Shown here piece after piece: positions 50,610-59,616 of a stretch of DNA of 64,000 nucleotides (positions within the stretch are counted from its first letter, which is position 1; every line of letters starts with the position of its first letter). The notes beneath the pieces are model-generated. The model ran no database searches. It was given only the letters and a program-made list of their open reading frames with translations, and was not told where the DNA came from. A program made the translations under genes and the position numbers. The DNA is from Nocardia africana NBRC 100379 (GTDB lineage: Bacteria > Actinomycetota > Actinomycetes > Mycobacteriales > Mycobacteriaceae), in assembly GCF_001612635.1 (NCBI RefSeq), contig NZ_BDAV01000002.1:62001-126000 (forward strand). Direction: 5' to 3'.

Positions 50610-51002
50610 ATGTCATTGGATGTCCCAGCCGCACTGCTCGAACGCGCCGAAAGCGGTCCGGTCAGCGACGAGGAATTCGTCGAATGCGTTCGTACCTCAC
50701 TGCCCTACGCCTACGAGGTCGTCAGCCGTGTGGCCGCCGACTTGCGTTCCGGCACAGCCGAATTCGCGGACAATCAGGTTCCCCCGCCGGACGAGACGGC
50801 CCGCGGCCAACTGCTGCGGGCGATGGCGTCGGATTCGATCCGGGGCAGCCTGGAGCGGCATTTCGGCATCAAGCTCGCCTTCCAGAACTGCCATCGGGTG
50901 GCGGCCTTCCCGCTGTCGGCCGTCGGCGGCGACACCTACTCCACCTTCATCTCCACCCGCGCTCAACTGCTCAATCAGAGCCCGGAACTGCGTAACTGCT
51001 GA
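50610..51002 (+). CDS. SCO5389-like small protein of unknown function
   Basis: 130 residues from the ATG at 50610 (ACGAGGAGAGCG upstream). The sequence SLPYAYEVVSRVAADL, DNQVPPPDETARGQLLRAMASDSIRGSLERHFGIKLAFQNCHRVAAFPL and the end QLLNQSPELRNC resembles a family I know from Streptomyces as SCO5389. It is soluble, and no catalytic motif is evident. A 13-bp palindrome GACAA-CGT-TTGTC (50551-50563) lies between it and the preceding stop and could be an operator. Confidence 0.75.
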   Translation: MSLDVPAALLERAESGPVSDEEFVECVRTSLPYAYEVVSRVAADLRSGTAEFADNQVPPPDETARGQLLRAMASDSIRGSLERHFGIKLAFQNCHRVAAFPLSAVGGDTYSTFISTRAQLLNQSPELRNC

Positions 51003-51047
51003 TCTGTACGGTTCCGGCGCCGGCTGTGTCCGGCGCCGGGCCCGGCG

Positions 51048-52682
51048 TCACGCTCCGGCGCCGGATCCCCATTCCCGCAGCCGCCGTTTGAGGACCTTGC
51101 CGGTGGGATTGCGCGGCAGTTCGTCGATGAAGACCACCTCGCGAGGCACCTTGTAGCGCGCCAGGTTCGACTTCACATGCGCTTTGATCTCCTCCGCGCC
51201 GAGGGTTTCGGTGGTGCGGACGACGAAAGCGACCAGCCGGGCGCCGTATTCGTCGTCGGGCACGCCGATGACGGCGGCCTCTCGCACGTCCGGATGGGCG
51301 TCGAGTAATTCCTCGACCTCGGCCGGGAACACGTTCTCCCCACCCGAGACGATCATGTCGTCGTCGCGGCCGTCGATGAAAAGCCTTCCCGCGGAATCGA
51401 AATGGCCGACATCGCCGGTGGCCATCAGGCCACGGATCTGCTCCTTACCGCCGCCACCGGTATAGCCGTCGAACGGAATCGCGTTGCCGACGAAGATCCG
51501 TCCGGAAGTCCCCGGCGGCACGGGCTCGCCCTGCTCGTCGAGGATCTCGATCACCGCGCCCGCCACCGGGGAGCCCACACAGCCCGGCTCCTCCGCCAGA
51601 TCCTCCGGGGTGGCGATGGTGGCGTAGGCCACCTCGGTGGACCCGTACAGGTTGTAGACGACCGGCCCGAAAATGGCGGTTACTCGCCGGCAGAGCTCGG
51701 CGCCCAGCTGCGATCCGGCGACGAAGACGATGCGCAGCGCCGACAGATCCCGCTCGCTCACCGCCTGCGGGCCCAGTTCTACGATTCGCGCGAGCATCAC
51801 CGGCACCACGATCAGCGCGGTGGCGCGATGTTCGGCCAGACTGTCGATCACCCGCTGCGGATCGAATCGCCGCCGGATCACCAGCGTCGAGCCGAAACCG
51901 ATGGCCAGCAACGACATCGCGAAGCCGAGGGTGTGGAACAGCGGCGCCGGGCATTCGGTCACCTCGCGGGTCCGGAACGGCACCTTGCTGAGAATCGCGC
52001 CCAGCGGTTCGAGGGAACGCGGCTCCGACCGCGGCGCGCCCTTGGGCGTACCGGTGGTGCCGCTGGTCAGCAGAACGATCTTGGCGCCGGAGCGCGAGAA
52101 CGGCGGCGTGGCGGGCGAGCCGGCGGTGATCAGCGACTCCAGGCTGGAGGTGTGCCCGGTCTCGGACCAGGCCCGATAAGCCCCGCGCCGCGGGCTCAGA
52201 TCGCCCAGGATGGATTCGTACTCCTCGTCGTACACCAGCAGATCCGCCCCCTCGCGGGCGGCCACATCGCGCAGTTGCGGCCCGGCGAAATCGGTGTTCA
52301 ACAGGATGATTCGGGCCCCGCATTTGGCCGCGGCGAAGACCGCGTCGAGCAGCCCGCGGTGGTTGCGGGCCAGAATCGCCACGCCCTCGCCGGTGCGCAG
52401 CCCGCGCTTGCGCCATTCGTTGGCCAGCCGGTTGGAGCGGTCCTCGAGTTCCCGATAGCTCAGCGTGCCGAGTTCGTCGATCACGGCGGCGCGATCGCCG
52501 TAGCGGGCGGCGGCCAGCCGCAGCAGCGCGGGCAGCGCGCCGTGGCGGAGCAGCGCGTCACCCGCGGACAGCAACGTCAACGGCGAGTCGATGCCGACCA
52601 CACCGCTGCCGACCGCGAGCCGCAGATATTCCAGTTCGGACCACGCCCGAGCGATCAGCGTGCGTAACAGATTCACCGTCAT
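51048..52682 (-). CDS. Acyl-CoA synthetase (FadD-type, ANL superfamily)
   Basis: 544 residues from the ATG at 52682. It carries the ANL motifs: ATP loop LLTSGTTGTPKGAPR (near residue 205), YNLYGSTEVAYATIA, GLMATGDVGHFDSAGRLFIDGRDDDMIVSGGENVFPAEVE, and terminal NPTGKVLKRRLREW with the catalytic Lys. It should convert a fatty or aromatic acid to its CoA ester through an adenylate. An N-terminal amphipathic stretch of about 40 residues precedes the domain. It lies 248 bp behind the hotdog thioesterase gene, transcribed the same way. Confidence 0.9.
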   Translation of the reverse strand: MTVNLLRTLIARAWSELEYLRLAVGSGVVGIDSPLTLLSAGDALLRHGALPALLRLAAARYGDRAAVIDELGTLSYRELEDRSNRLANEWRKRGLRTGEGVAILARNHRGLLDAVFAAAKCGARIILLNTDFAGPQLRDVAAREGADLLVYDEEYESILGDLSPRRGAYRAWSETGHTSSLESLITAGSPATPPFSRSGAKIVLLTSGTTGTPKGAPRSEPRSLEPLGAILSKVPFRTREVTECPAPLFHTLGFAMSLLAIGFGSTLVIRRRFDPQRVIDSLAEHRATALIVVPVMLARIVELGPQAVSERDLSALRIVFVAGSQLGAELCRRVTAIFGPVVYNLYGSTEVAYATIATPEDLAEEPGCVGSPVAGAVIEILDEQGEPVPPGTSGRIFVGNAIPFDGYTGGGGKEQIRGLMATGDVGHFDSAGRLFIDGRDDDMIVSGGENVFPAEVEELLDAHPDVREAAVIGVPDDEYGARLVAFVVRTTETLGAEEIKAHVKSNLARYKVPREVVFIDELPRNPTGKVLKRRLREWGSGAGA

Positions 52683-52930
52683 GCTCGAATCCCCCTGCCG
52701 CGCCGACTGTCTCGCATCGGATGGCGGTGCACGCCCATTACGCCGGACCTCTCTGTCCCCGCCCGGTGGAGCCGGGGTCCGCGAGGAGGCTACGGCTGCG
52801 TGGCCCCACGGGCACCCCTGTCGGGCGCATACGACACCGCCCCTTCGACGGTACGCGCCCTCACCGTAACCCCGCCGCACACGATCGGTCGACCGCAACC
52901 GTGCGGGCGGGATCGCTCCCGCCGGACTCG

Positions 52931-53416
52931 CTACTTTCCGTGCGCGCGCAACTGATAGAGCCCGCGAGTCTCGGCGACGACCACGCCGTCGGCGTCGGTG
53001 ACCGTGGCCTCGAGGGTGAAGTCGGCCTTGCCGTTGGCCTCGGCGTCGGCGATCACCCGCGCGATCTCCTCCTCCGACAGCGAAGCCTCGGCGCGCACAT
53101 CGGTTTTCGCCGGCTTGCGGAAGAAGATCTGCAGGTCCTTCACCAGCGGGTAGTACTCGGCGCTGTCGAAGGTGGCGATCGGAATCGCACCGCCGAGGAT
53201 TTCCGCGACGGTGAACAGCACACCGGCGTACATGACGCCGAAGTGGTTGCCGTTGCCCTCGATCGGCACGGTGGTGGCCGCGAAACCGGGCCGCACCTCG
53301 AGTGCCCGCACACCCATCTTGTGCGCGATCGGGATGGTGAACTCCAGCGCGCCGTTCACCACATCCGCGAACGCGGGGGTGTCGTTGTTCGTCTCGGCGC
53401 TGCTCGTCTCGGTCAT
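52931..53416 (-). CDS. YiiD_C/DUF4442-type hotdog thioesterase
   Basis: 161 residues from the ATG at 53416 (AAAGGG upstream). The hotdog pattern (VNGALEFTIPIAHKMGVRALEVRPGFAATTVPIEGNGNHFGVMYAGVLFTVAEILGGAIPI) matches the YiiD C-terminal thioesterase-like family. KDLQIFFRKPAKTDVRAEASL and EATVTDADGVVVAETRGLYQLR complete the fold. It probably hydrolyses an acyl-CoA. A candidate promoter on the minus strand is TTGGCG (complement of 53491-53496) with TAGGCT (complement of 53466-53471), 19 bp apart. Confidence 0.8.
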   Translation of the reverse strand: MTETSSAETNNDTPAFADVVNGALEFTIPIAHKMGVRALEVRPGFAATTVPIEGNGNHFGVMYAGVLFTVAEILGGAIPIATFDSAEYYPLVKDLQIFFRKPAKTDVRAEASLSEEEIARVIADAEANGKADFTLEATVTDADGVVVAETRGLYQLRAHGK

Positions 53417-53597
53417 CGCCAACCCTTTCTGCACGTGATCGGACGCCCACCGGACGTCGGTGCTCAGCCTACGACACGTTGTTGACATAGCGCCAACAGG
53501 TTCGCGATACCGCCGACCGGCCCGGGCGGGCACCGTCGGACCCCACGCACACCGCGGCCGCGACCGGATGTTCCGGCCGCGGCCGCAGGATTCGTTC

Positions 53598-53689
53598 ACA
53601 GCGTCGGGACGCTCGGTATCACAGCGTCGAGACGCTCGGTATCACAGCGTCGGGACGCTCGGAATTACAGCGTCGTGACGCTCAGTTCG
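53598..53689. repeat. Four 23-bp tandem repeats, each a palindrome
   Basis: Four head-to-tail copies at 53598-53620, 53621-53643, 53644-53666 and 53667-53689. Each holds the inverted repeat AGCGTC-nn-GACGCT; the first three share ACAGCGTCG-GACGCTCGG almost exactly. The last copy lies inside the 3' end of the fadD-type gene that stops at 53665, coding its final residues SVTTL. The array looks as if that 3' end was duplicated outward. Transcribed, it would give four successive small hairpins, a possible terminator or mRNA 3'-end stabiliser. Confidence 0.85.
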
Positions 53690-55299
53690 CCGTCGGCGTA
53701 GCGAGCCCGCAACCGCTTCTTGTCGAATTTGCCGACGCTGGTCTTGGGCACCTCGTCGATGAAGGTCCAGTGTTCGGGCAGCTGCCATTTGGCGAACTTG
53801 TCCGCCAGGAAGTCACGCAACTCGGCCGGTTCGGCGCTGGCGCCCTCCTTGAGGACGATGGCGACCAGCGGCCGCTCGTCCCATTTCTCGTCCGGCACTC
53901 CGATCACCGAGGCCTCCGCGACAGCCGGATGGCCCATGATCGCGTTCTCCAGATCGACCGAGGAGATCCATTCGCCGCCGGATTTGATCACGTCCTTGGA
54001 CCGGTCCACCAGCGTGAGATAGCCGTTGGGCGTGATCTTGCCGACGTCACCGGTGCGCAGCCAGCCGTCGTCGAACTTGTCGGGGTCGACGGACGCGCCC
54101 TCCGGTGAGTAATAGGCCCCCGCGATCCACGGGCCGCGCACCTCGAGTTCGCCCACGGCCTCACCGTCGTTGGGCAGCACCGAACCGTCGTCGCCCACCA
54201 GACGCGCCTGGACCAGGGCCGGGAACCGGCCCTGCGTGTAGCGGTACTCCCATTCGTCCTCGCCCGTCACACCCTTCGGCGGGTGCGCGACGCTGCCCAG
54301 CGGAGAGGTCTCGGTCATTCCCCAGGCGTGCAGCAGTCGTACGCCGTGCTTTTCCTGGAATGCCCGCATCATCGCCGGCGGCAGCGCGGACCCGCCGACG
54401 ACCACCTCGCGCAGATGCGTGATGTCCTGCGGCTTCGCTTCCAACTGCGCCAGCACGCCGCCCCAGATGGTCGGCACCGCGGCGGCGAAGGTCGGCTGCA
54501 CCGCGGCCATCATCTCCAGCAGCGGCGCCGGCTGCAGGAAGCGGTCGGGCATCAGCACGCTCGCCCCCGACAGCAGCGCGGCGTACGGCAGACCCCAGGC
54601 GTTGGCATGGAACAGCGGCACGATGGCCAGCACGATGTCGGAGGAGGTGAATCCCATACTCGCGTTGGTCAGCACCTGCATGGCGTGCAGGACATTGGAC
54701 CGGTGCGAATACACCACGCCCTTGGGGTCGCCGGTGGTGCCGGAGGTATAGCACATCCCGGCCGCGGAGCGTTCGTCGATGACCGGGAAGTCGTAGGTAT
54801 CCGGCTGTCCCGCAAGCAGTTCCGCGTAGGAGTGCACCTGCACACCCTCGGGCGCGGTCAGATCCGCGGCGTTTCCGTTGGCCACGATGACGTGGCGGAC
54901 GGTCTTCAGCGTCGGCAGATAGCCGGCGAACATCGGCAGCAGCGAACCGTCGACGATCACGACCTTGTCCTCGGCGTGATTGGCCACGAAGGTGACCTGC
55001 TCGGGGAACAGCCGCAGGTTCAGCGCGTGCAGCACGGCGCCCATCGCGGGCACGGCGGCGTAGGCGACCATATGTTCGTTGTTGTTCCACATGAACGTGG
55101 CGACCCGGTCGCCCACGTCGATCCCCAGCCCACGCAGCGCATTGGCCAGCCGCGCCGATTCCGCACCCAATTCCCGATAGGTCATGGTGCGCACCCCATC
55201 GCCCGTCCAGGTCGACACCGTGGCATCGCCGTGGAACGTGGACGCATATCGCAGCAGGGTGGCCAGCGACAGTTGATCGTCCTGCATCGTGCTCAACAT
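53665..55299 (-). CDS. Medium/long-chain acyl-CoA ligase (FadD-type)
   Basis: 544 residues from the ATG at 55299 (MLSTMQDDQLSLATLLRYAS). In-frame GTG codons upstream (55311 and 55335) are alternatives; GAAGGAG lies 12 bases before the ATG, rather far. Motifs: CYTSGTTGDPKGVVYSH, HAWGMTETSPLGSVAHPP, DGWLRTGDVGKITPNGYLTLVDRSKDVIKSGGEWISS, and KTSVGKFDKKRLRA with the catalytic Lys. This is the alkyl/medium-chain ligase subgroup. It is unrelated in subgroup to the fadD at 51048-52682. The gene ends within the palindromic repeat array. Confidence 0.9.
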   Translation of the reverse strand: MLSTMQDDQLSLATLLRYASTFHGDATVSTWTGDGVRTMTYRELGAESARLANALRGLGIDVGDRVATFMWNNNEHMVAYAAVPAMGAVLHALNLRLFPEQVTFVANHAEDKVVIVDGSLLPMFAGYLPTLKTVRHVIVANGNAADLTAPEGVQVHSYAELLAGQPDTYDFPVIDERSAAGMCYTSGTTGDPKGVVYSHRSNVLHAMQVLTNASMGFTSSDIVLAIVPLFHANAWGLPYAALLSGASVLMPDRFLQPAPLLEMMAAVQPTFAAAVPTIWGGVLAQLEAKPQDITHLREVVVGGSALPPAMMRAFQEKHGVRLLHAWGMTETSPLGSVAHPPKGVTGEDEWEYRYTQGRFPALVQARLVGDDGSVLPNDGEAVGELEVRGPWIAGAYYSPEGASVDPDKFDDGWLRTGDVGKITPNGYLTLVDRSKDVIKSGGEWISSVDLENAIMGHPAVAEASVIGVPDEKWDERPLVAIVLKEGASAEPAELRDFLADKFAKWQLPEHWTFIDEVPKTSVGKFDKKRLRARYADGELSVTTL

Positions 55300-55757
55300 C
55301 AGTACCCGCACTCCTTCACCGGTGAACGACGTCACACCTGCCGCGAGGATAGCCGAAACCGGACGAAGCGATCATCGGGCCGACCGGATGGTCCATTTTT
55401 CCGCGACACGCGGCACGAACAGCACAGACATGGGATGAATCGGCTGCACGTGGCGAACCCCTGATCGCCACGTGCAGCCGTCCCTGCCGTCCCGGGTGCA
55501 CCCGGATACGGCAGATCCGTCCCGGATGGCCGCCGGACGCGCGACGACACCCCCTGCAGCGCCGTCGAAAACGTCAAATGCCCACCGGGACAGGCTTTTT
55601 GAAGAGGAACTGCTATAGATAGTAAATTCGACGGGCCGGAACTGTCCAGCGGAGCCGGCTGTCCGGTCGGGCGCGACAGCCGCGACATGGCCGGAAATGT
55701 GGATTCTTTGGCCGCTGATCTCTCGGAAACGACCGCCCGGCCCTCTACTCTTCGACT
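55300..55757. other. Divergent intergenic region; no gene seen
   Basis: 458 bp between the acyl-CoA ligase and the monooxygenase. No protein family is recognisable on either strand. An A/T-rich patch (TTTTTGAAGAGGAACTGC followed by TATAGATAGTAAA, 55596-55626) stands out in this GC-rich DNA and offers several -10-like hexamers (TATAGA, TAGTAA), but the nearest -35-like TTGAAG is too close. It probably contains the monooxygenase promoter. Confidence 0.4.
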
Positions 55758-57224
55758 ATGACTGCCACGCCGTCCATCCTGATCATCGGCGCCGGGTTCG
55801 CCGGCCTCGGCATGGCGCTGGAATTGCAGCGCGCCGGTATCGACACCTTCACCATCGTCGAGAAGGCCGGGGATCTGGGCGGCGTCTGGCGCGAGAACAC
55901 CTATCCGGGCGCGGCCTGCGATGTGCCCTCGCCGCTGTACTCGTGGTCGTTCGAACCCAAATCCGATTGGCCGCGCCGCTTTTCGCAGCAGCGCGATATC
56001 CACGCGTATATGCGCGCGGTCGCCGAGAAGCACGATCTTCCACGCAAGATCCGCTTCGGCATCGAGGTCGCCGATGCGGAATTCGATCCCGCCCGCGGTG
56101 TCTGGCAGGTGCGCACCGCGGACGGCGAAACCCTCACCGCCGACGTGCTGATCCCCGCGGTGGGCCAGCTCTCGCGCCCGGCGATGCCGAATATCCCCGG
56201 CATCGACACCTTCACCGGTCCCGCCTTCCACTCCGCCGAATGGGACCACAGCGTCGACCTCACCGGTAAGCGGGTGGCGTGCATCGGCACCGGCGCCAGT
56301 GCGATCCAATACATTCCGGCCATTCAGCCGACGGTCGGGCATCTCACCCTGTTCCAGCGCTCCGCCGCCTGGGTGCTGCCGAAATTCGATACCGAATACA
56401 CCGGCCTGCACCACGCGCTGTTCAAGTACTTTCCGCCCAGCCGGTGGGCCGAACGCTTCGCCATCTGGACCTTCTTCGAGGTCATGGCGCTGGCCCTGAC
56501 CGATGTGCCGTGGATCAAACATCCGGTGATCGCGATCGCCGACCGCCATCGCGCCGATTCCGTACCCGATGAACAATTGCGCGCCAAGCTCACTCCGGAT
56601 TACGCCGCCGGCTGTAAGCGCGGCCTGTTCTCCAACGAGTATTTCCCCGCCCTCACCCAGCCCAATGTCAGTGTGGAGACCACCGCGATCGAGGCGATCA
56701 CGGCGAACGGAATCCGCACCGCCGACGGCGTCGAGCATCCGGTGGACGTGATCATCTACGGCACCGGCTTCAAGGGCACCGAATTCCTCGCGCCGATGAA
56801 CATCTACGGCCTCGGCGGTCGCAAACTGTCCGACGAATGGGCGCCGGAGGGTGCGCGCGCGTTCCTGGGCATGTCGGTGCCGGACTTCCCGAATCTATTC
56901 ATGATGTACGGGCCCAATACCAATGTGGGTTCCGGCTCCATCATCTACATGCTGGAATCGCAGGCCCGCTACATCCGGCAGGTGGTGGAGTATCTGTCCG
57001 CCGAACCCGGACATTTCCTCGCCGCGCAGCCCGCCGCCGAACAGGCCTGGGACGACTGGTTGCGCAAGCGCCTGGCCGATACGCCGTGGAACTTCTGCTC
57101 CAGCTGGTACCGCAACGCCTCGGGCCGCATCACCAACAACTGGCCCGGCGCCACGCTGCTCTTCCGGTGGAAGACACGGCGTTTCGACCCGGCCGACTAC
57201 GCCGAAGGCGTGGCCGGATCCTGA
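55758..57224 (+). CDS. Baeyer-Villiger-type flavin monooxygenase
   Basis: 488 residues. Two Rossmann motifs are present: ILIIGAGFAGLGMALELQ (FAD, residues 7-24) and KRVACIGTGASAIQ (NADPH, about 172-185). Between them FTGPAFHSAEW matches the Baeyer-Villiger fingerprint FxGxxxHxxxW exactly. NTYPGAACDVPSPLYSWSF and the C-terminal FPNLFMMYGPNTNVGSGSII are also typical. It should insert oxygen next to a ketone carbonyl using NADPH and O2; the substrate is unknown. It converges on the M28 peptidase gene with 14 bp between the stops. Confidence 0.93.
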   Translation: MTATPSILIIGAGFAGLGMALELQRAGIDTFTIVEKAGDLGGVWRENTYPGAACDVPSPLYSWSFEPKSDWPRRFSQQRDIHAYMRAVAEKHDLPRKIRFGIEVADAEFDPARGVWQVRTADGETLTADVLIPAVGQLSRPAMPNIPGIDTFTGPAFHSAEWDHSVDLTGKRVACIGTGASAIQYIPAIQPTVGHLTLFQRSAAWVLPKFDTEYTGLHHALFKYFPPSRWAERFAIWTFFEVMALALTDVPWIKHPVIAIADRHRADSVPDEQLRAKLTPDYAAGCKRGLFSNEYFPALTQPNVSVETTAIEAITANGIRTADGVEHPVDVIIYGTGFKGTEFLAPMNIYGLGGRKLSDEWAPEGARAFLGMSVPDFPNLFMMYGPNTNVGSGSIIYMLESQARYIRQVVEYLSAEPGHFLAAQPAAEQAWDDWLRKRLADTPWNFCSSWYRNASGRITNNWPGATLLFRWKTRRFDPADYAEGVAGS

Positions 57225-57238
57225 TGCGCCACCGCGGT

Positions 57239-59476
57239 TCACAACCGGATGGTGGTGAACACCGCGACCGTGCTGTCCTGCCGGTAGTAGATATCCGCCG
57301 GAGGGTCGGCGAGATGGGCATCGGGGAGCGGGCTGTAATCGACCGCCCGGAGGGTGAGCGGTCCGGCAGGCGCCGTGAGCTCGACCTCGACCCCCTCGGC
57401 GGGCGGCGCGTAGAAACGGACCCCCTGGGCGGGCACCGGCGTGATGTCGCGTCCCGCGACCGTCAGTGAGCGGACCTGCCCGGTATATCGCAGCGCGACC
57501 GAGGTGGCGCCACGGGTGGATCGCAGCCGCAGCCGCACGGTGCGCAGATCCGCTTCGGTGCGATCGGACAGGATGTCGGCGGCGGGGGCGGGCAGATCGT
57601 GCGCCGGGGCGGCACCGGCGGCCGACGCGTCGGTCCACAGCTCCGCGAATGCCCCGTGCGGAGCGCCGGATTCGACGAAGCCGCGGGTCCATCGGTCCGG
57701 CGCCGTGGCGGAAATCCACTGCGCCTCGCGGCTGTCCGTATCGAGCGCGTAGGACAGTTGCGACATCAGCGGATGCCGCGCGTCGAACCGGTCGACCACC
57801 GTCCCGGCCGCGGCGAGCGCGACCGTGAGCACCACCGCCGCCGCGGGGATCAGGGCGCCGCGCCGGCTCGGCCACGCATCGGTCAGGGTGAGGGTGAACA
57901 ATCCGCCCAGAATCAGCACCACGGGCGCGGCGAGATACGCGGCCGCGGCGAGTCCGGTCTGCAGCGCCGCGTACGCGGTGCCACCGGCGAAGACCGCCGC
58001 CGGGACGAGGAACGCGGTGAGCACCGGCAACCGCAGGCGGTCGGGCACCAGGAAGCTCAGCACGACGCCGACGACGGCGGCCAGCGCCGGAATCACCACC
58101 ATCACACCCGCGGCCGGCGCAAGAGCCGTGACCACCGCACCGATCGCCGTCACCGCGCCCAGCACGCCCACGGCGGTCGCGGAAGGCCCGAACAGCCGCC
58201 GCGACAGGGCATACCAGGCGGCCAGTACCGCCACGCACGCCATCACCAGGGCCGCGCCGTAGAACTGGGGCCGGTACGGATCGACGAACAGCACGCGATA
58301 CTCCGGCCGGATCGCGGTGATCGCTTTCCAGACCCCGTAGACGACGCCCATTCCGATCGGAACCGCCACCAGCGCGGTGGCCGCCGCGCCCAGAGTCCGG
58401 CCGATCGTCGCCTCCCCGGTCCGGCGGATCCGCCACACGACCCAGGCCACGAGCAGCACCGAGGCCACCGCGGCCACGACCACCACCCACAGCGGCAGCA
58501 CGACCAGTACGCCGAAGGGCAGCGGGAAATACGCGCGGTCGGGCTGATCGGCCGCGCTCCGCAGATCCCGCCCCGCGAATTCGCGCGCCCCGGCGGTGGT
58601 GTTGTCGCCGAATTGCTGCACGGTGGCGAGATCGACGTGGCCCGGATCGTCGAACGGATTGTGGTAGTAGGCATTCCGACCGGCGAAGGCCCAGTCGAGC
58701 ACCCGGAAGCCGTGGGGGTCGAGCGCCGCGAAATCGGTATTGCTCCCGGTCTGATCACCGCCCAGGGCCGTGGACAGCGAATCGGTGTTCGGATGCGGCA
58801 CGCCGGTGACCACGCTGATCAGATCGGCGTCGGGACGACTGATCCGCCACAGCATCGGCGGACCGCCGGCGCCACGCGCCTCGTGATTGATCACCACGCC
58901 GCCGCGCGGGTCGGCGCCGCCGGAGGTCGCGAAGGCCTCGGCGCCGAGCAGGCCCACCTCTTCGGCGTCGGTGAGCAGCACCACAAGGTCGTTGCGCGGC
59001 TGCAGTCCGCTCGCTCGCAGCGCACGCACGGCTTCCAGGATGGTGGCGACACCGACCCCGTCGTCGTTCGCGCCGGGGCCGGAGGGCACCGAATCATAAT
59101 GCGCGACAAGGTAGATCGTGCCGGTCGCAGCGTGTCCCGGCCAGCGGGCGACGATATTTCCGGTCTGCCCGAGCACCGCTACCGCACGATGCGGATCCAC
59201 CGGATACTTGCCCACTCCGTACCGAACCTCGGTGTCCAGCCCCAGTTCTCGCAGCTTTTCCACGAGATGTTCGCGCACCCGGTCGTGTTCGGCGGTGCCG
59301 ACCGGATGCGGCCGCGAGGCGATCTCCCGAATCGTCGCCAGCGCGCGCTCGGCACTGAAATCCGTAGCGGGAGCCGCGGCGTCGCGATATCCGTGCGGTT
59401 GTTGCTCCCAGGCCGTCGCGATCGCGATCAGGACCAGGACAGTGAAGGCCAGCACACCCGATACACGACGCCCCAT
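57239..59476 (-). CDS. Membrane M28 family metallopeptidase
   Basis: 745 residues from the ATG at 59476. A signal or anchor helix (SGVLAFTVLVLIAIATAW) precedes an extracytoplasmic M28 domain with the di-zinc ligands: YLVAHYDSVPSGPGANDDGVG (His and bridging Asp), LLTDAEEVGLLGAEAF (Glu-Glu), and AYYHNPFDDP (His). After about residue 330 come eight or so membrane helices, then a C-terminal beta-rich domain of about 170 residues. The layout resembles ER metallopeptidase-like M28 proteins in bacteria. It probably trims peptides outside the membrane. Confidence 0.88.
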   Translation of the reverse strand: MGRRVSGVLAFTVLVLIAIATAWEQQPHGYRDAAAPATDFSAERALATIREIASRPHPVGTAEHDRVREHLVEKLRELGLDTEVRYGVGKYPVDPHRAVAVLGQTGNIVARWPGHAATGTIYLVAHYDSVPSGPGANDDGVGVATILEAVRALRASGLQPRNDLVVLLTDAEEVGLLGAEAFATSGGADPRGGVVINHEARGAGGPPMLWRISRPDADLISVVTGVPHPNTDSLSTALGGDQTGSNTDFAALDPHGFRVLDWAFAGRNAYYHNPFDDPGHVDLATVQQFGDNTTAGAREFAGRDLRSAADQPDRAYFPLPFGVLVVLPLWVVVVAAVASVLLVAWVVWRIRRTGEATIGRTLGAAATALVAVPIGMGVVYGVWKAITAIRPEYRVLFVDPYRPQFYGAALVMACVAVLAAWYALSRRLFGPSATAVGVLGAVTAIGAVVTALAPAAGVMVVIPALAAVVGVVLSFLVPDRLRLPVLTAFLVPAAVFAGGTAYAALQTGLAAAAYLAAPVVLILGGLFTLTLTDAWPSRRGALIPAAAVVLTVALAAAGTVVDRFDARHPLMSQLSYALDTDSREAQWISATAPDRWTRGFVESGAPHGAFAELWTDASAAGAAPAHDLPAPAADILSDRTEADLRTVRLRLRSTRGATSVALRYTGQVRSLTVAGRDITPVPAQGVRFYAPPAEGVEVELTAPAGPLTLRAVDYSPLPDAHLADPPADIYYRQDSTVAVFTTIRL

Positions 59477-59616
59477 CCTGCGATGGTAACCCGGAAAAAC
59501 CGCAGAAATCGGGCAGACCGAGTGCCGGCGACGCGCACATCGCGGCCAGGGCAACGGTTTCGATCCGTTCGAGCGCAACAGTGGGATCGCCCGATGCGCG
59601 GATTAGCCTCGATCCG

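Noticed and set aside
55599..55625. Sigma-70 promoter TTGAAG / TATAGA before the monooxygenase
   Set aside because: The spacing of nine bases is too short; other hexamer pairs also fail, so only an A/T-rich patch is reported.
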